DNA of 64,000 nt. Origin: Astrocystis sublimbata. Its lineage: Eukaryota > Ascomycota > Sordariomycetes > Xylariales > Xylariaceae. The translations under genes and the position numbers were made by a program. This document shows positions 23,399 through 35,435 of this stretch, in pieces. Below the pieces are notes generated by a model. That model saw nothing but the letters and a program-made list of their open reading frames with translations. It was not told the DNA's origin and searched no databases. The DNA lies in contig JAJNNY010000018.1 in assembly GCA_022453515.1 (NCBI GenBank), positions 186,001 to 250,000 of the forward strand, given 5' to 3'. How positions within the stretch are numbered: the stretch's first letter is position 1; every line of letters starts with the position of its first letter.

Positions 23399-24556
23399 TG
23401 TTAGGATGGGAGCGTGTGTGGAGGCGCAGCGATGTGATGAGAATAGGCCGAACAGGCGTTGGTGGTCTCACCAACTCTTACACGCCAGCTGCGTCTTTCC
23501 ATATAGGCCCGGCTTCAGAGAGGGAGGTTATACTATGTAGAGGGAACTGTGAAGTTTCAAGGTTGTGATGTAGTTTGGACGCACAGCACTAGTCTCCTCC
23601 AGTGCTAATTGCTAATCATGCCCAGCATATGAAGGCTGAATCAGGTTAGCTTGCAAAACTCCCCCGAAGAGCCTCAAAGTTCTACTTGGAATGCGCTACC
23701 AAGAACAAGCCTCTCTCGCTGGAGGTGACTCATCAACAGCCGTTTTCTGGTTTCTGAAGCAAAGAGAACATCCTAGGTATCCTTGATGACCTTTGAGGTG
23801 TGTAGTACTGGATGAAAAACCCTACATACGGTATGTAGCCGACTGCAAGGTATCGGCCAATCAGATTGCGGTTCTGGCCCAGATGCGGCACAAGCCTGCT
23901 CGAGGTCGTGAAAACGAGAACGGCCAATCAATTGATGTTGCTTACCTACCTGGGCTTCCCTTCTAAATTTTCGGCAAAGATAATATTGCTTACGTTGATG
24001 CACAATGAAAGGTCTATCTATGGGTTTTATCGATGCGCTTTCGAACAATCTGGAGAAAGGACTCTTCAACTCTAATTAAAATATAGGTATCAGCATTTAA
24101 CTTTTGAAATATTCGCGTCGTGTCCGTCCGGCATCCAACCCCACCTCTACTTATTCGTGGAGAACGTTCAAGAGACATTGGGCTTAGTCCCGTCCGGGAA
24201 TAGCGCAATATCCCGGAGCCTGTCGAGCCTGTAAACCAACGGCAAACATACAAGCGGCCCCACCGGGTGCCCACCCCACTCTTACTCATTCGCTGCAATC
24301 CTGAACTGACTTGGCCTGACTGGGCGGGCTGGGGAGCAAGCCCCTCGTCATTATAAAACATCCCACCATCCGTCCCTCCTAACGAAATCCACTCCAGACC
24401 ACCACCATCACACACACCACAGCCATCACCGCTGTCGACACACTCCATCCACTCGCCCGCCGTCTCTGAAAAGCGGCTAAAAAAACTGCTTCTTCTTCAC
24501 CCGCGAAACGAGCCCAGCACAAACACCCGCCATATCCGACAAGAAAACCCGTCGAC
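23399..24556. other. Intergenic; divergent promoter of the mitochondrial-like gene and eIF1A
   Basis: About 1.2 kb. The last ~250 bases before the eIF1A start are C/A-rich (CCACCACC, ACACACCAC), typical of fungal leader sequence of highly expressed genes. No gene seen. Confidence 0.55.
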
Positions 24557-25366
24557 ATGCCTAAGAATAAGGGAAAAGTACGCACGCATTTATGAATCAA
24601 ATTTCAACGTCTCTTGCCACCACACCACACAATACCACCATCAACCGCAATCTACTCGCCATCGCATATCACACCTACTGAGAGAAGCCACCAGCTAACA
24701 TGTTTCCTTCGCACAGGGTGGTAAGAACCGCAGAAGGGGTAAGAACGAGAGCGACAAAGAGAAGCGTGAGCTTGTGTATGTTATCCTTTTCCAGCCGCCT
24801 AAATGGCACGACCGAGCTGCAACTGACCATTCCGACCACAGCTTCAAGGAGGAAGGCCAAGAATATGCCCAGGTAGTCAAGATGCTCGGCAGCGGCCGGC
24901 TCTCATGCTCCTGCTTCGACGGTCAGACACGGCTCGCTCACATTCGTGGCAAACTCCGCAAGAAGGTCTGGATCAACAACGGAGATGTGAGTAGACCGAC
25001 GACCGCTCTCATTTCTCAAGCAACGCTTGCTAACAACCCCATCAGATCATATTACTCTCGCTCCGAGACTACCAAGACGACAAGGGCGATGTCCTCATCA
25101 AGTACACAGCCGACGAGGCTCGATCGCTAAAGGTATGGCACACACACTCCCTACGCCTGGCATCATCACCAGGAATCCAATGCAGTATACTGACATCTTT
25201 GCCACAGCAATACGGTGAACTCCCAGAAAGCGCCAGAATCAACGAGACCGATACGTACGGTCCCGGTGATGACGGCGAATGCAACTTCGATTTCGCCGAT
25301 GACCAGGATTCCGACGAGGACTCGGACTCCGGTGGCAACAAGGAGATCGAGATCGACGACATCTAA
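24557..25366 (+). CDS. TIF11: Translation initiation factor eIF1A
   Basis: Cytosolic factor that binds the 40S A site and promotes scanning and start-codon selection. Five exons were joined in frame: 24557-24577, 24717-24775, 24842-24986, 25046-25132, 25208-25366; introns of 139, 66, 59 and 75 bp, all GT-AG. The product is 156 aa, normal for eIF1A. The basic N-terminal tail [19 protein letters not shown] is present, followed by the OB-fold ([49 protein letters not shown]) and the acidic C-terminal tail ending IEIDDI. The first exon is only 21 bases and the first intron splits the basic tail, so gene finders may miss the start. High intron density and the C-rich leader fit a highly expressed housekeeping gene. 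Confidence 0.97.
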
Positions 25367-26831
25367 TCCGTCTTGTTATCACCATTGCCCCTTCGCCGTG
25401 CCATTGTGCACCTTGGGCCTCAGCATCGATAAGCCGTCGGAGGAACAAGCGTCTCAGTCCAAAGTCTATATTCCGCTGAAACGCCCCAGGGCCCTATCGG
25501 TCTACACGGCCCGCATCTACCAACACAATCCGCCAGCAAGCCACGCCAACAGTGGATCGGTATTTGAGGGAAACGAAGGGTTCACTTGTCTGTCTACCTG
25601 GGTGCTCGGAGGACTGCCCACTTCGAAGTCCTCCGCCCGGCAACCCCAAGTCTGTCTTCTCTCTCTAACCCCCGCGACACCGTCATGAGGGTTCCCCGAC
25701 AGCAGAACCTAAGAGTTTATATGCGTATCATCGGGGTTGTTTTACGCATATGAATCGGAAAGATATCGAGTCCATGGTGGGAGAGACGTCATCGGATTCG
25801 ACGTCTGGTTTTCCACTTTGCCTTCCTCTTTTAATTCGACTTCCATGCGTTCCTTCTCATCACGAATTATTTCGTGTTGGTAGTTAGTCATGAAATACGA
25901 TAATTTCTCCCTAAATCCTAGTATATGCATGTTTGATCACCTCTATCTTTCGTGAAGGCCTGTTCGTAAGCCGCCGTGGCACGCCCTTTTGCTTTGTTAA
26001 TCGTTGTAGGCGTCAGTCATCGACTCAGAACCAACAACTACCACGCAAGCACATCATCTCACATGTTCTGATATTACACTGTACACAGAACCTTCTACGT
26101 AATCTCACTCGGACATCTTTATCTGTCATGATGGTTGAATCAAAATCTTGATCTTTTTGTTTGTCTTTTGTTCTATTCCAAAAACAGCCCTCGACTTGTC
26201 TTGATATTGATATTCGGACCACAGCTCAATGCGTACTGTGGCTACTATTCGCACTTTCCCACCACCCTCACTCGTCACCACAACAAATATAGTCTAATCA
26301 TTCGTTCTCAACTCTGATCTTGCCTCGTCCATCCAAGAAACTCTAGGCATGCACGCGTAAATGTGCTAAGCCGGTGATCCCCTTGTCTTCCCTAGATAAA
26401 CGGAGCTATGGATGGGGTGAGCTTTTGCCGTCCCCTCGGGGTCCGGATAATGTTACATCGTGTCAGACGCCTCTCCGCTCATATCCTTCTCGTCGCCTTT
26501 TGTTAGTTGACCAACTCCTTATACACAGATGGCAACTAGTCCCCATAACGCAATGTGACCCGTGGTAAACATATATATAACGAGGTTCGGGGTATCCTAA
26601 GGTATCGTTTGATCTTTTGTCGTCATTCGTGAATAGTGAAAACTGGCCGTGGGGAATATTTATGCAGGAGTGTACAGAGCCGTAGCGTTTCGTAGAGTCG
26701 ATGCAAGCTTGCTGCAGCCATAGCACCAATTTATTTTATCGTCCTTGGCCAAGGTCAGACAGGGGCAGCCTCCACTAGTTTGGCTCCTCCTGTTTGCAAC
26801 GCTGCTGCAAGTGAGCAATCTCGACTAGACT
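25367..26831. other. Intergenic between convergent eIF1A and WASP genes
   Basis: Contains both 3' ends. No frame in this 1.5-kb stretch resembles a protein; sequence is AT-richer toward 26100-26700. Nothing else recognised. Confidence 0.6.
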
Positions 26832-28826
26832 CTACCATTCGTCGTCGCTCTTCTCGTCATCTGTATTGTATGATTAGTACGCATATATATACTGCCAGCA
26901 TTGTAAAAGGCTTTCGTGTGACTTACCACTATCGCGAACCTTCTTGCTCCGCTGCTGAAGGGCCTTCGCCAGCGCGTCGGCCATATTTCCTTCTCCGCCC
27001 CCAGGAGCAACACCTGTGGGTGGCAGTCCACTACCGTGCGGGCCCGTATCTGATCCTGGTACGATAGCCGCACTCCTATCTCGAACCTGGCTCCTATCCA
27101 CTTTCTTGAGCGATCCGATACCTCCAGCCTTCTGGATACCTTCCAACATGGCATTCCGCCCTGCAGCTGCTGGAGGCTTGGATGGCGCAGCTGAGGAATA
27201 ACCAGAGTCGCGGTTTGGAGGTAGCGGGGGAGGAGGCGGTGGTCCTCCGGGGCCTGTCGCAGGCATCGGTGGTGGAGGTGGAGGAGGCGGTGGTCCTCCA
27301 GGACCCGTGGCAGGCATCGGCGGTGGAGGTGGAGGAGGGGGAGCCATTCCGGGGCCTGGTGGAGGAGGGGGTGGTGGCACTCCAGGTATGGACGGAGGTG
27401 CCGGCGGTAGAGGCGGAGGCGGCGGTGCTGCGGGGGCATTCCTTGGCGGGGGTGCAGGCACCGGCCGCGAGTTTGATGGAACAGGAGGCGGGGATGAAGG
27501 AGCGGCTGGTGTTTTTGGCGGGCGTGAAGGCGGAGGTGCAGCATCACGCGGTGGTGGCGGGGGCACGGAGCCCCTGGCTGGGGGTGGCGGTGGTACCCCG
27601 CTCGTTCGCTGGCCAGTAAAGGGGGGTGGAACACCATGCCTCTGCGAGGTTGTATCTTCATCCATAGGTGTCTTGGGCGGTCGAGGGGGCGGCGGAGGTC
27701 CTGCGGGTGCGGCGCGAGGAGCATCAACGTGGGCATACTTCCCAGCATCAGGGAGAGCAGGAGGTGCATTGAAGCGTGGGCGAGGAGGAGGCGTAGGCTC
27801 TTGGGGGGGTGTAGGCTCGCGCTGTACGGTCTCCGTCTTCCCAGATCTTCGCGGCGCGGGAGGAGGCGGGGGGACTCTCTGCCGAGAGCTGGGCGAATCA
27901 ACTGCTGATCGCGAGGCGGGTGGTGGTGGCGGCGGAGGTGGTGCTCGTCCATGACCCAAACTACCAGCACTAACAGTGCTCCCATTCACCGGTGGCATAG
28001 GCGGTGGTGGTAGTGCCGGAGCCGCGGTGGCCCCTTTCTTCTCATTCTCTTCTTTCAAGAACTCGACGATGAAATCTTGATTTTCTCTGATGAAATCGTC
28101 CGCGAGCCCCTGCTCCGACAGAAAGTTCCCAAAATTATCCCGCCAGTTGGGATCGTATGCCTCTAGCTTCGCGAACTCCGAGGTCGGTTTCGCATAAGTG
28201 TGCAGGTTCAAGGAAGATTGTCTCGCATGGGGCTGTAGATACGGAAGATTGCTATTTCGCGGTGACTCGGGCGGCGTCGGGTTGGAAGCGTGCCTATGGC
28301 CTCCGAAAAGGTTGCTCAGGAAACCACCGGACTTCTGCTGCGGCTGCGATACTCCGCCAAAGGGGGTGTTTTTGGTGGCTTTGGAAGCGTTCTTTTCCCG
28401 ATCGTCCATCTTCTTCTTGAACTGCTTGGCCTCCTTCTCATCGACGAAGGATAAGCCGGCCCAGCAGTCCTCGAGCTCGAAAGTATGGAAGAAAGTTCGA
28501 TCTGCATTGTAGGACCAGGTATCGAACAGTTCCTGATCCCATATGACACCACGGCTGGCTTGCTATGAGACGGTCAGCACAGCAGAGAGGCAAGAATTTA
28601 CACAGCCAAGGCTCACCGATATGTCTACCAACTTGACCCAATATGTATTTCCGACCAGGTCATTGGCGAGGACAGCAGCGCCTTGCAACCCGGTGTAGGT
28701 CCATCTTTGCCTGTTGGGGTATGCGACGTAGAGCCTGGCGACGGCGACGGCCTGGATCTTGTTGGACTGCTTGGGAACGACTCGCTTGACGGTCTCCTTG
28801 TCCTCCTCGCTCAGGATGGAGGGCAT
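26832..28826 (-). CDS. LAS17: WASP family actin nucleation-promoting factor (Las17-type)
   Basis: Activates Arp2/3-driven actin assembly at endocytic sites and hyphal tips. Three exons: 28617-28826, 26927-28562, 26832-26860; introns of 54 and 66 bp. The 624-aa product has an N-terminal WH1/EVH1 domain (residues ~10-120, with RLYVAYPNRQRWTYTG and GVIWDQELFDTWSYN), a helical segment around residues 210-240, and a very long polyproline region that would bind SH3 proteins and profilin. WH2 motifs follow (RNAMLEGIQKAGGIGSLKKV), then the central helix (MADALAKALQQRSKKV) and the acidic tail ending DDEW, whose terminal Trp contacts Arp2/3. The acidic tail is encoded by the 29-bp last exon. No CRIB motif was noticed, as in other fungal Las17 proteins. 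The start ATG (28824-28826) gives MPSILSEEDK, the family start. Confidence 0.96.
27232..27333. repeat. Two 51-bp tandem units inside the WASP polyproline region
   Basis: Two near-identical copies offset by 51 bases (GGAGGCGGTGGTCCTCC at 27232 and at 27283). Each encodes a 17-residue PGGPPPPPPPPPMPATG-like unit on the minus strand. Copy number is likely to vary between strains. Confidence 0.85.
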
Positions 28827-30453
28827 GCTTATCGAGGGCGGGGTGAGTTGGGGTAGGCCCGTCGGTCGATGGCGATGGCAGAAGGATCGTGTGAGGCGGT
28901 GGGTGCACTCAACATGGACACCGCAGACCTGCACACTTGTGCCACGAGACAGTGAGCGGTCAACGATGCGGTCAAAGATGGCTGCTGCGCTCTCACGCAG
29001 TCGACACCTTGGGGGAGATCACGCGGACGCAGCAGGACAAGCACACACTCGGGGGCCTAGCGCTGGAGCGGTCGACGATGGTCAGGAGCAGGTGGTTTAG
29101 TCGAGCAGACTAGCTGGCTGGAGGAGCACAAAAGGCTGAGCTGGTGTGTGCTAGGTGCGTGCTAGGGGGGATTGTCGGGTATGACGGAGGGATCCAGCCC
29201 GGGAGTCGCTGTATCCTGTGAGAGGGAGGTCAATGGAGGTCAATGACAACCGACTCGATCTCAGCGAGACCTCCGGTCGATGTCTACGGCACAGACGTTG
29301 AGCAGAGCACTCGGTAGCGGTAACAATGACGAAGAAAGACGGCATACAACGGTGGATGGTTGGTGGTGAAGATGGGTGGTGAGTTTCGTTTCAACAATGT
29401 AAGGTACTAGATAAATCCAACCAACCGCCTGCTTTCCAACGAGTAGGTACTCGCCCAAGATAGGATGTACCTGCTGCAGTCTGCTCTGTGTAGGTGTGGA
29501 GGAGGTGAAGATCAAGCGAGCCAAGGTGTGGTCCAGGTACCTAGGTTCGCGGCGCAGATAAAGGGGGCGGTAAGTATAGCATACATTGAGACCACCTGGC
29601 AGCAAGCCTGTCTAGCGCCTTGTACTGCGCGAGCTGTGGAGGGTACGCGAGGTACCTAGGTATGTGCGTAAGCCAGCGTTAACCAACCAATTGCCTCCCG
29701 TCACTGGGATCAGTAACGATGAACGAGGGCAGGCATCCAACAATCTTAGTCTCGAATCCAGGCCAGCACGGCCAGGCCCCCAGGCCCTCTAGGGTCAGTG
29801 CTGGCGAAGGCGAAGACAAGCCACGCGAGCCACGTTTCGAGAATCCTATGTGAGAGGGAACCCCACCAAGTTGCCAACCGGCGCTGACAGCACACTACAC
29901 CTGGGCAGCCTGCCGAGCCTGCACCGCCACAATAGCTAAGTATGCAGGCTTCAATTACTACAAAGTAGAAATGTTCATGAGCGTATGGACGTTACACATA
30001 GTATATACCCTTGGATCAAAGTAATTCTGTAGTCTTACTACCTACCTACCTAGTTAAGGTAGATCAAGGAAGCCTGGATAAACTCGCATTGTTATAACAG
30101 CACGACTGACGCGCGTACATGCTACCACCGATTCTTAAGCCTCAAGGCATCAGTATTATCTCTAACACGGCCTTGCTGCCTACAGTCGCAGTCAATCTAG
30201 CCTCTCGGATATCCGTCAAAAGTGCCCAGGCACTCAACACTCAGTCTACTGGGATTGTTCATACACAGTTTCAGGCAGCATCATGAGGTTCTAAGCTTTT
30301 GCAATTCGAGTTCGCGTTTATTATGAATTCATTGTATTAATCATTTCGCATGACGTACTCATTACAGGCATCTCCTCCAGGTATAGAAGCCTTATCGTCT
30401 CCCTTTAAGCACGGGGGTCTCCGGCAATCCCTTGCATGCTCGAATCCGCCGTT
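28827..30453. other. Intergenic; WASP promoter region
   Basis: 1.6 kb with the WASP promoter and the 3' flank of the following small gene. ACCTAGG palindromes occur at 29536-29546 and 29651-29662, and CTACCTACCTAG at about 30040-30052. No gene seen. Confidence 0.55.
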
Positions 30454-30727
30454 CTATTTGTTCAACGCTTGGGCCTTGGCCTGTCGTTCCTCCTTGGTGC
30501 CTTCTTGCTCGGGCATGTTCTGGGGCACAGCAGGGCCTGGGGCAGATTTGTGAGCAGCAAACGCCTTGGCCTGGTCGGCCGCCTGGCCAGCCGCCTGGGT
30601 CACCGGGTTGGAAGCACCAGTGTTTTCAGTCTGTCCGAGGCTGTCAGAATTGGTGCATGAATCAAGAGCATACTCGCGACGAGCTGGATGGGACAGAACA
30701 CACCTGGGTAGTGGGGTTTCCAGGCAT
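30454..30727 (-). CDS. Small hydrophilic conserved protein, 66 aa
   Basis: Two exons: 30704-30727 (MPGNPTTQ) and 30454-30630, separated by a 73-bp intron (30631-30703; GTGTGT donor, TTCTGAC branch, GGACAG acceptor). The product is Ala/Gln/Pro/Glu-rich with a short amphipathic AAGQAADQAKAF segment, a SAPGPAVPQNMP motif and a charged EEGTKEER-like end. I recall small fungal proteins with this SAPGPxxP...EGTKEER ending, but know no function. The composition (no Cys or Trp, hydrophilic, disordered) resembles stress-related hydrophilins; that is inference. Splicing, rather than the longer unspliced frames on the other strand, gives the coherent protein. Confidence 0.72.
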
Positions 30728-31399
30728 TTTGATGACTGGACGTGGCCGTGGCTGTATTGTATTTATTTATATTGTATTGGGATTAACAGCAATGGATGTT
30801 GGTTGTTGTCTGGTTTGAATGCTACTTGTTTGGAAGTAAGTAGAAGACGAGAATGGCAGGAAATCAGGCTGCCGATAAATGCAGGTCTTTATGATGATTG
30901 AGACCTTCCACCTGGGCAGGCTGTACCTCCTTAGAGGTAGGTATGATGTATTGCATGTCCTACCACACACACCACACCTGCACTGGGGGCGCGCGTTGCG
31001 TCGCCTATGACGTAGCATTCATCAGCTACTGTACATGTAGGTATGTACTCGTCAGGGCAGGTCCCGTGATTCGGCGTCGCAGTGGCGGCGGCAGCTAGTC
31101 GATCGTGCCAGCGCCCCGGCATCCCACATTGCTGCCACACCATCGACAGATCTACCCATTCCCGCCATTCACCCATTCATTGTCTACCTAGGCGAGCGTA
31201 CTGTGCACCGGGGCCTACACTCACACGGGCGAACCAGGCCAATGTCAGCTCAGATCTGATCCCGCCACCGTAAGTACACGAAGTCCCCATCTGCACCGAG
31301 TGCGTAATCCCAAGATGCACGAGAACGCGACTCGCTGATACGTCGTCGTCCCACCACCGAGTCGCAGCAGTCGCTCGCTCCGTCAGAGACGTGCCCCGC
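30728..31399. other. Divergent promoter between the 66-aa protein gene and XPF
   Basis: About 670 bases shared by two divergently transcribed genes. The XPF-proximal part is C-rich. Nothing else recognised. Confidence 0.6.
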
Positions 31400-34301
31400 A
31401 TGTCTGCAAATAATGCGCCTCAATCAGTGAGACTATCACTGCCATTGGTACGTGCATGCTGCCGTCTGCAAGTCACTGATCCCCATTCTCGCTTCGCCCG
31501 CGCGCTGACTAACCACCGGGCTCTCGCCCTGCCAGGAGTATCAGCAGCACCTGTTCCAGGAGCTCCGCGCCGAAGATGAGCTGGTCGTCCTCGCGAAGGG
31601 CCTCGGCCTCATGCGCCTGGTCACCAACCTGCTCCACAGCTACGATGCCGCCGGAAACAACCTGATCGTAGTCATCGGTGCCGAGGACAGGGAGAATGCC
31701 TGGATAGGGGAGGCCTTGGCCGAGCATGCCGCCATCAGCATGGCTCCCAAGGCCAGGGGCTTGACCATCGTCAATACCGATTTCACCAGTGTCGGCGCCC
31801 GCGAGAAGATGTATGCCAAAGGCGGCATCTACAGCATCACATCGCGCATCCTTGTCGTCGATCTCCTGACTAGCCTACTCGCGCCTGGTAGCATCACGGG
31901 CGTCATATTGTTGCATGCCGACAAAGTCGTCGCCACCTCTCTCGAGGCCTTCATCCTCCGCATATACCGCCAGAAGAACAAGACAGGCTTTCTCAAAGCC
32001 TTCTCCGACAACCCGGATCCCTTCACCATCGGCTTCTCGCCGCTGGCTACCATGATGAGGAACATGTTCCTGCGCAAGGCATCCCTGTGGCCCCGTTTCC
32101 ATGTGACAGTCGCCAGCTCCCTCGAAGGGAAGAAGAAGGCCGAGGTCATAGAGCTCGAAGTCCCCATGACAGACGATATGAACACGATCCAGCAGGCCAT
32201 CATGGAATGTGTAGAAGTGAGCATCCATGAACTGAAGAAAGGCAACAGCGGCTTGGAGATGGATGACTGGAACCTCGACAGTGCCTTACTGAAGAATTTC
32301 GATGTCTTGGTCCGCCGGCAATTGGACCCCAACTGGCACCGGGTCAGCTGGAAGACGAAGCAGATTGTGAGCGATTTGACAGTCCTTCGCGGTTTGCTGC
32401 ATTCCGTGCTCGCCTTGGATGCTGTCTCCTTCCTCCAGCAGTTGGACACCATTCACGCTGCGCATTCTCCGCAACCCGGTTCTACCAGGCAGAACCAGTC
32501 ACCTTGGCTGTTCTTGGATGCTGCCAACACCATCTTCGGTACAGCGAAACAGCGAGTTTATACAAGTAGAGCCAAGATTAATGCTCAAAGCTCGGTTGAT
32601 TCCCTACGTCCTGTACTTGAGGAGCAACCTAAATGGGCCCTCTTAGCCGAGATACTCGAGGAAATTGACAGGGATCTCTACTTCGAACCGACTTTGCGCG
32701 GTGACTCCAATCAAACAATCCTCATTATGTGTTCAGATACAGCGACATGCCGACAATTGAGGGACTATTTACAGACCATGCATGTGCAGCCGAAGACAGA
32801 TGAAACCCCGAACCCAAAGAAAGAGGATCATCAGCCTTCTGCTTCCTTCATGATGAGGAGGAGGCTTCGCAATTATTTGAACTGGAAACGCGAGTTCGCC
32901 AAGGTGAACAATGAATTGTTCTCCGAGAACCAGAAAGCCCTGGAGGGTGCAGTCGATCCAAGGCTAGCCCAGGGTGCCTATAAAGGGAGGGCTCCCGCAA
33001 ATAAACGGCGAAGAGTACGTGGTGGAGGTGTGGCGGGTGCTACCACTACTGGTAGGACGGCTAACGGCAGTGTTGCCCAGTACTTTGAGAAGCCCGCCGA
33101 GGTCGCAGAACTTATGGAAGAAGTACTGATGGTGGAGGAGGAGGCACATCAGAAGGCGGACATAGTGGCTGACCCACTTGAGGATATGGACGATTATTTC
33201 GAACTCTATGGCATGCAAGACCTTGTCGTCATTCACGCTTACGATGGGGATCAAGATGGGCACGTTCTCGAGGAGATCAAACCGCGGTATATCATAATGT
33301 ACGAGCCGGATGCGTCGTTTATACGACGAGTCGAGGTCTATCGATCTTCACATAATGATAGAAACGTCCGGGTATACTTCATGTTCTATGGCGGCTCTGT
33401 CGAGGAGCAACGTTATCTAGCTTCCGTTCGACGCGAGAAAGATTGTTTCACCAAGCTTATCAAGGAGCGTGCTGGCATGTCTGTCGTCATGACAGTTGAT
33501 GCACACGGCATCGAAGACCCCCAGGAAGCCTTCCTACGAACAGTCAACACCAGAATAGCGGGCGGCGGGCGCCTCATGGCCACAGCCGAGCAGCCGCGCG
33601 TCGTCGTCGATGTGCGAGAGTTCCGCTCTTCCTTGCCGTCCTTGCTGCATGGTCGTAACTTGAACGTTATCCCCTGCATGCTGACCGTCGGGGACTACGT
33701 TCTGTCACCTAACATTTGCATCGAGCGTAAGTCCATCAGCGATCTCATCAGCTCGTTCAAGGACGGGCGGCTGTACAACCAGGCGGAGACCATGTTCCAG
33801 CACTACAAGAGCGCCATGCTCCTGATCGAGTTCGACCAGAACAAGTCGTTCACTCTGGAGCCCTTCGCGGACCTATCGGGGAACCTGCGCTCCGTCAACC
33901 CCAACGAGGCGCCCTCGGATCTACAGTCAAAGATTGTGCTCCTCACCCTCGCGTTCCCGCGCCTGCGCGTCATCTGGAGCAGCAGCCCGTACCAGACGGC
34001 GGAGATCTTTGAAAACCTCAAGACGCAGGAGCCCGAGCCGGATCCCGTGGCGGCGGTGCGCGCGGGGCTGGACAAGGACATGAATGCGGAGGATCAGGCA
34101 TTTAATCTAGAGCCGCATGAGATGTTGGGCGTGGTCCCTGGCGTCACGCCGCAGAATCTCAAAAACCTTACTCTGGAGACGGAGAATGTGCGCGAGGTGG
34201 CGAACATGACTCTTGAGGAGTTGGACCCGCTGATTGGGAAGGAGGCTGCGCGCAAGGTCCATGGGTTCTTTAATCGGAACTTGATTGATCTAGATTTGTA
34301 G
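31400..34301 (+). CDS. RAD1: XPF/Rad1 structure-specific DNA repair endonuclease subunit
   Basis: Catalytic subunit that, with the ERCC1/Rad10 partner, cuts 5' of lesions in nucleotide excision repair and processes recombination intermediates. Two exons: 31400-31447 (MSANNAPQSVRLSLPL) and 31536-34301, with an 88-bp intron (31448-31535). The product is 937 aa. The N-terminal ~600 residues are the helicase-like half that has lost ATPase motifs (EDELVVLAKGLGLMRLVTNLLHSYD at its beginning in shorter blocks). The ERCC4 nuclease domain begins near residue 700 with VVVDVREF; the active-site signature GDYVLSPNICIERKSISD (Gly ~734) matches GDxnERKx3D. A C-terminal tandem HhH region follows (VVPGVTPQNLKNL, ELDPLIGKEAARKVHGFF). 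A basic, Ala/Gly-rich linker lies around 32990-33060. ATG 31400 is chosen over an upstream GTG in the same frame. Confidence 0.96.
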
Positions 34302-35132
34302 AATGGTTAGACTGTCTACCTAGGTACCTACCTTACAAGACTTCGACAATGAAATCTAAACACTAAATTGATACAAGATCGAAGCTTTCTATCTTCTAGC
34401 TTCTACCATCTACCATCTACCATCTACCATCTATAGCTACAGAATAAGAATGGGGAAATTGCTACAACTTCTGCATAGCGTACTATATGGCTTATGACTA
34501 TTGCCAGGCTACTAGATTATTCCCTTCCCGAATCAACCTCTAGGGTGTGCCCAGGTGATCGGTGATTCAATCCATGTTGATGTACTATATGTGTAGTAGC
34601 ATATGCACTTAAGTAATCAAGCTAGAAATGTAATGAAATTTGGTGGGGAAGTAGATGGCCCCATTTGTCTTGTGGGTGTTACCTTGGCAGGTAGTACTAT
34701 GATACGACTATCAAATGGAAGGGCTCCTAGCATGGCGTTTCGTTGATTCTAGACATCTATCGCGATTGAACGACGTTCTCATTTTACGCGTAAATTGCCA
34801 ATTAATAATATCATTTTCACGAAGCACGCGGTTTTTCTGGTATTTGTTTCAAACGTCTGTATTCATGCTCAAAAGGAGACGAACTAATATGATATCATAA
34901 AGCGTCAAAGGAGGAACGTGGGGTATCGTGATATCGTGAAACCAATCCAGAAGCCGTCCACAACCTTCTCAAGGTGCAGGCTCTATAACTCTCTCTCTGT
35001 CTCTCGCGACCCCTCTGCTTCTCAGGCCAACATCTCTATTAACGCCTGCCCACCGTTCCGAATCCATCATCCTAACGCCATCTTCACGTGTGTGTGTGTG
35101 ATTTGTGGTTTTGTGTGAAGAGTAGCAGCAGA
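34302..35132. other. Intergenic between convergent XPF and small membrane protein genes
   Basis: Contains ACCTAGGTACCTACC just after the XPF stop (34319-34333) and a short minisatellite (listed separately). No gene seen. Confidence 0.6.
34403..34430. repeat. Minisatellite, four CTACCAT units
   Basis: Four perfect head-to-tail copies of the 7-mer CTACCAT, followed by a partial copy, about 100 bases after the XPF stop codon. Too short to have an inferred role. Confidence 0.85.
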
Positions 35133-35435
35133 CTAGATGCGGCTCGTTCTAGTGCCGTGAGAACGTCTAGTGCCGCCGGTACGCTTGCGACGGCCGCCGC
35201 AGTAACCGCAGGTGAAGAAGCTGATGATGATGTCGAGGAAGGTGACAATTCCACTTATGATGGCTTGTAGGATGCTGCCGACTCCGTTGACGATGGCCAT
35301 CAGCACGCTTCCGATGGTGCGAAAGACGCTTTGTACCTATGGGTTGGGGTGTAAGCTTCTTGAGAAGTTGTGTGGATTGGATTGGCTGGCAGCGAGCAGA
35401 GTAGGGAAACTTACGCAGCTGACTACGGCACCCAT
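35133..35435 (-). CDS. Small hydrophobic protein with basic tail (fungal proteolipid-like), 74 aa
   Basis: Two exons: 35415-35435 (MGAVVSC) and 35133-35336, with a 78-bp intron (35337-35414; GTAAGT donor, CCATAG acceptor). The product has an N-terminal MGAVVSC, then a long hydrophobic/amphipathic region with Gly/Ser/Ile spacing (IGSVLMAIVNGVGSILQAI, IISGIVTFLDIIISFF), then CGYC and a strongly basic tail (GGRRKRTGG, RRSHGTRTSR). I recall a conserved family of tiny fungal proteins of this layout, often induced by stress, but cannot name it. Gly2 and Cys7 make N-myristoylation and palmitoylation plausible, which would put it on membranes; this is inference. Too short for ordinary ORF calling, but spliced coherence is strong. 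Confidence 0.78.

Noticed and set aside
27307..27954. Gly-rich plus-strand open frame of 215 codons
   Set aside because: Antisense of the WASP polyproline codons (CCN becomes NGG), so an expected by-product.
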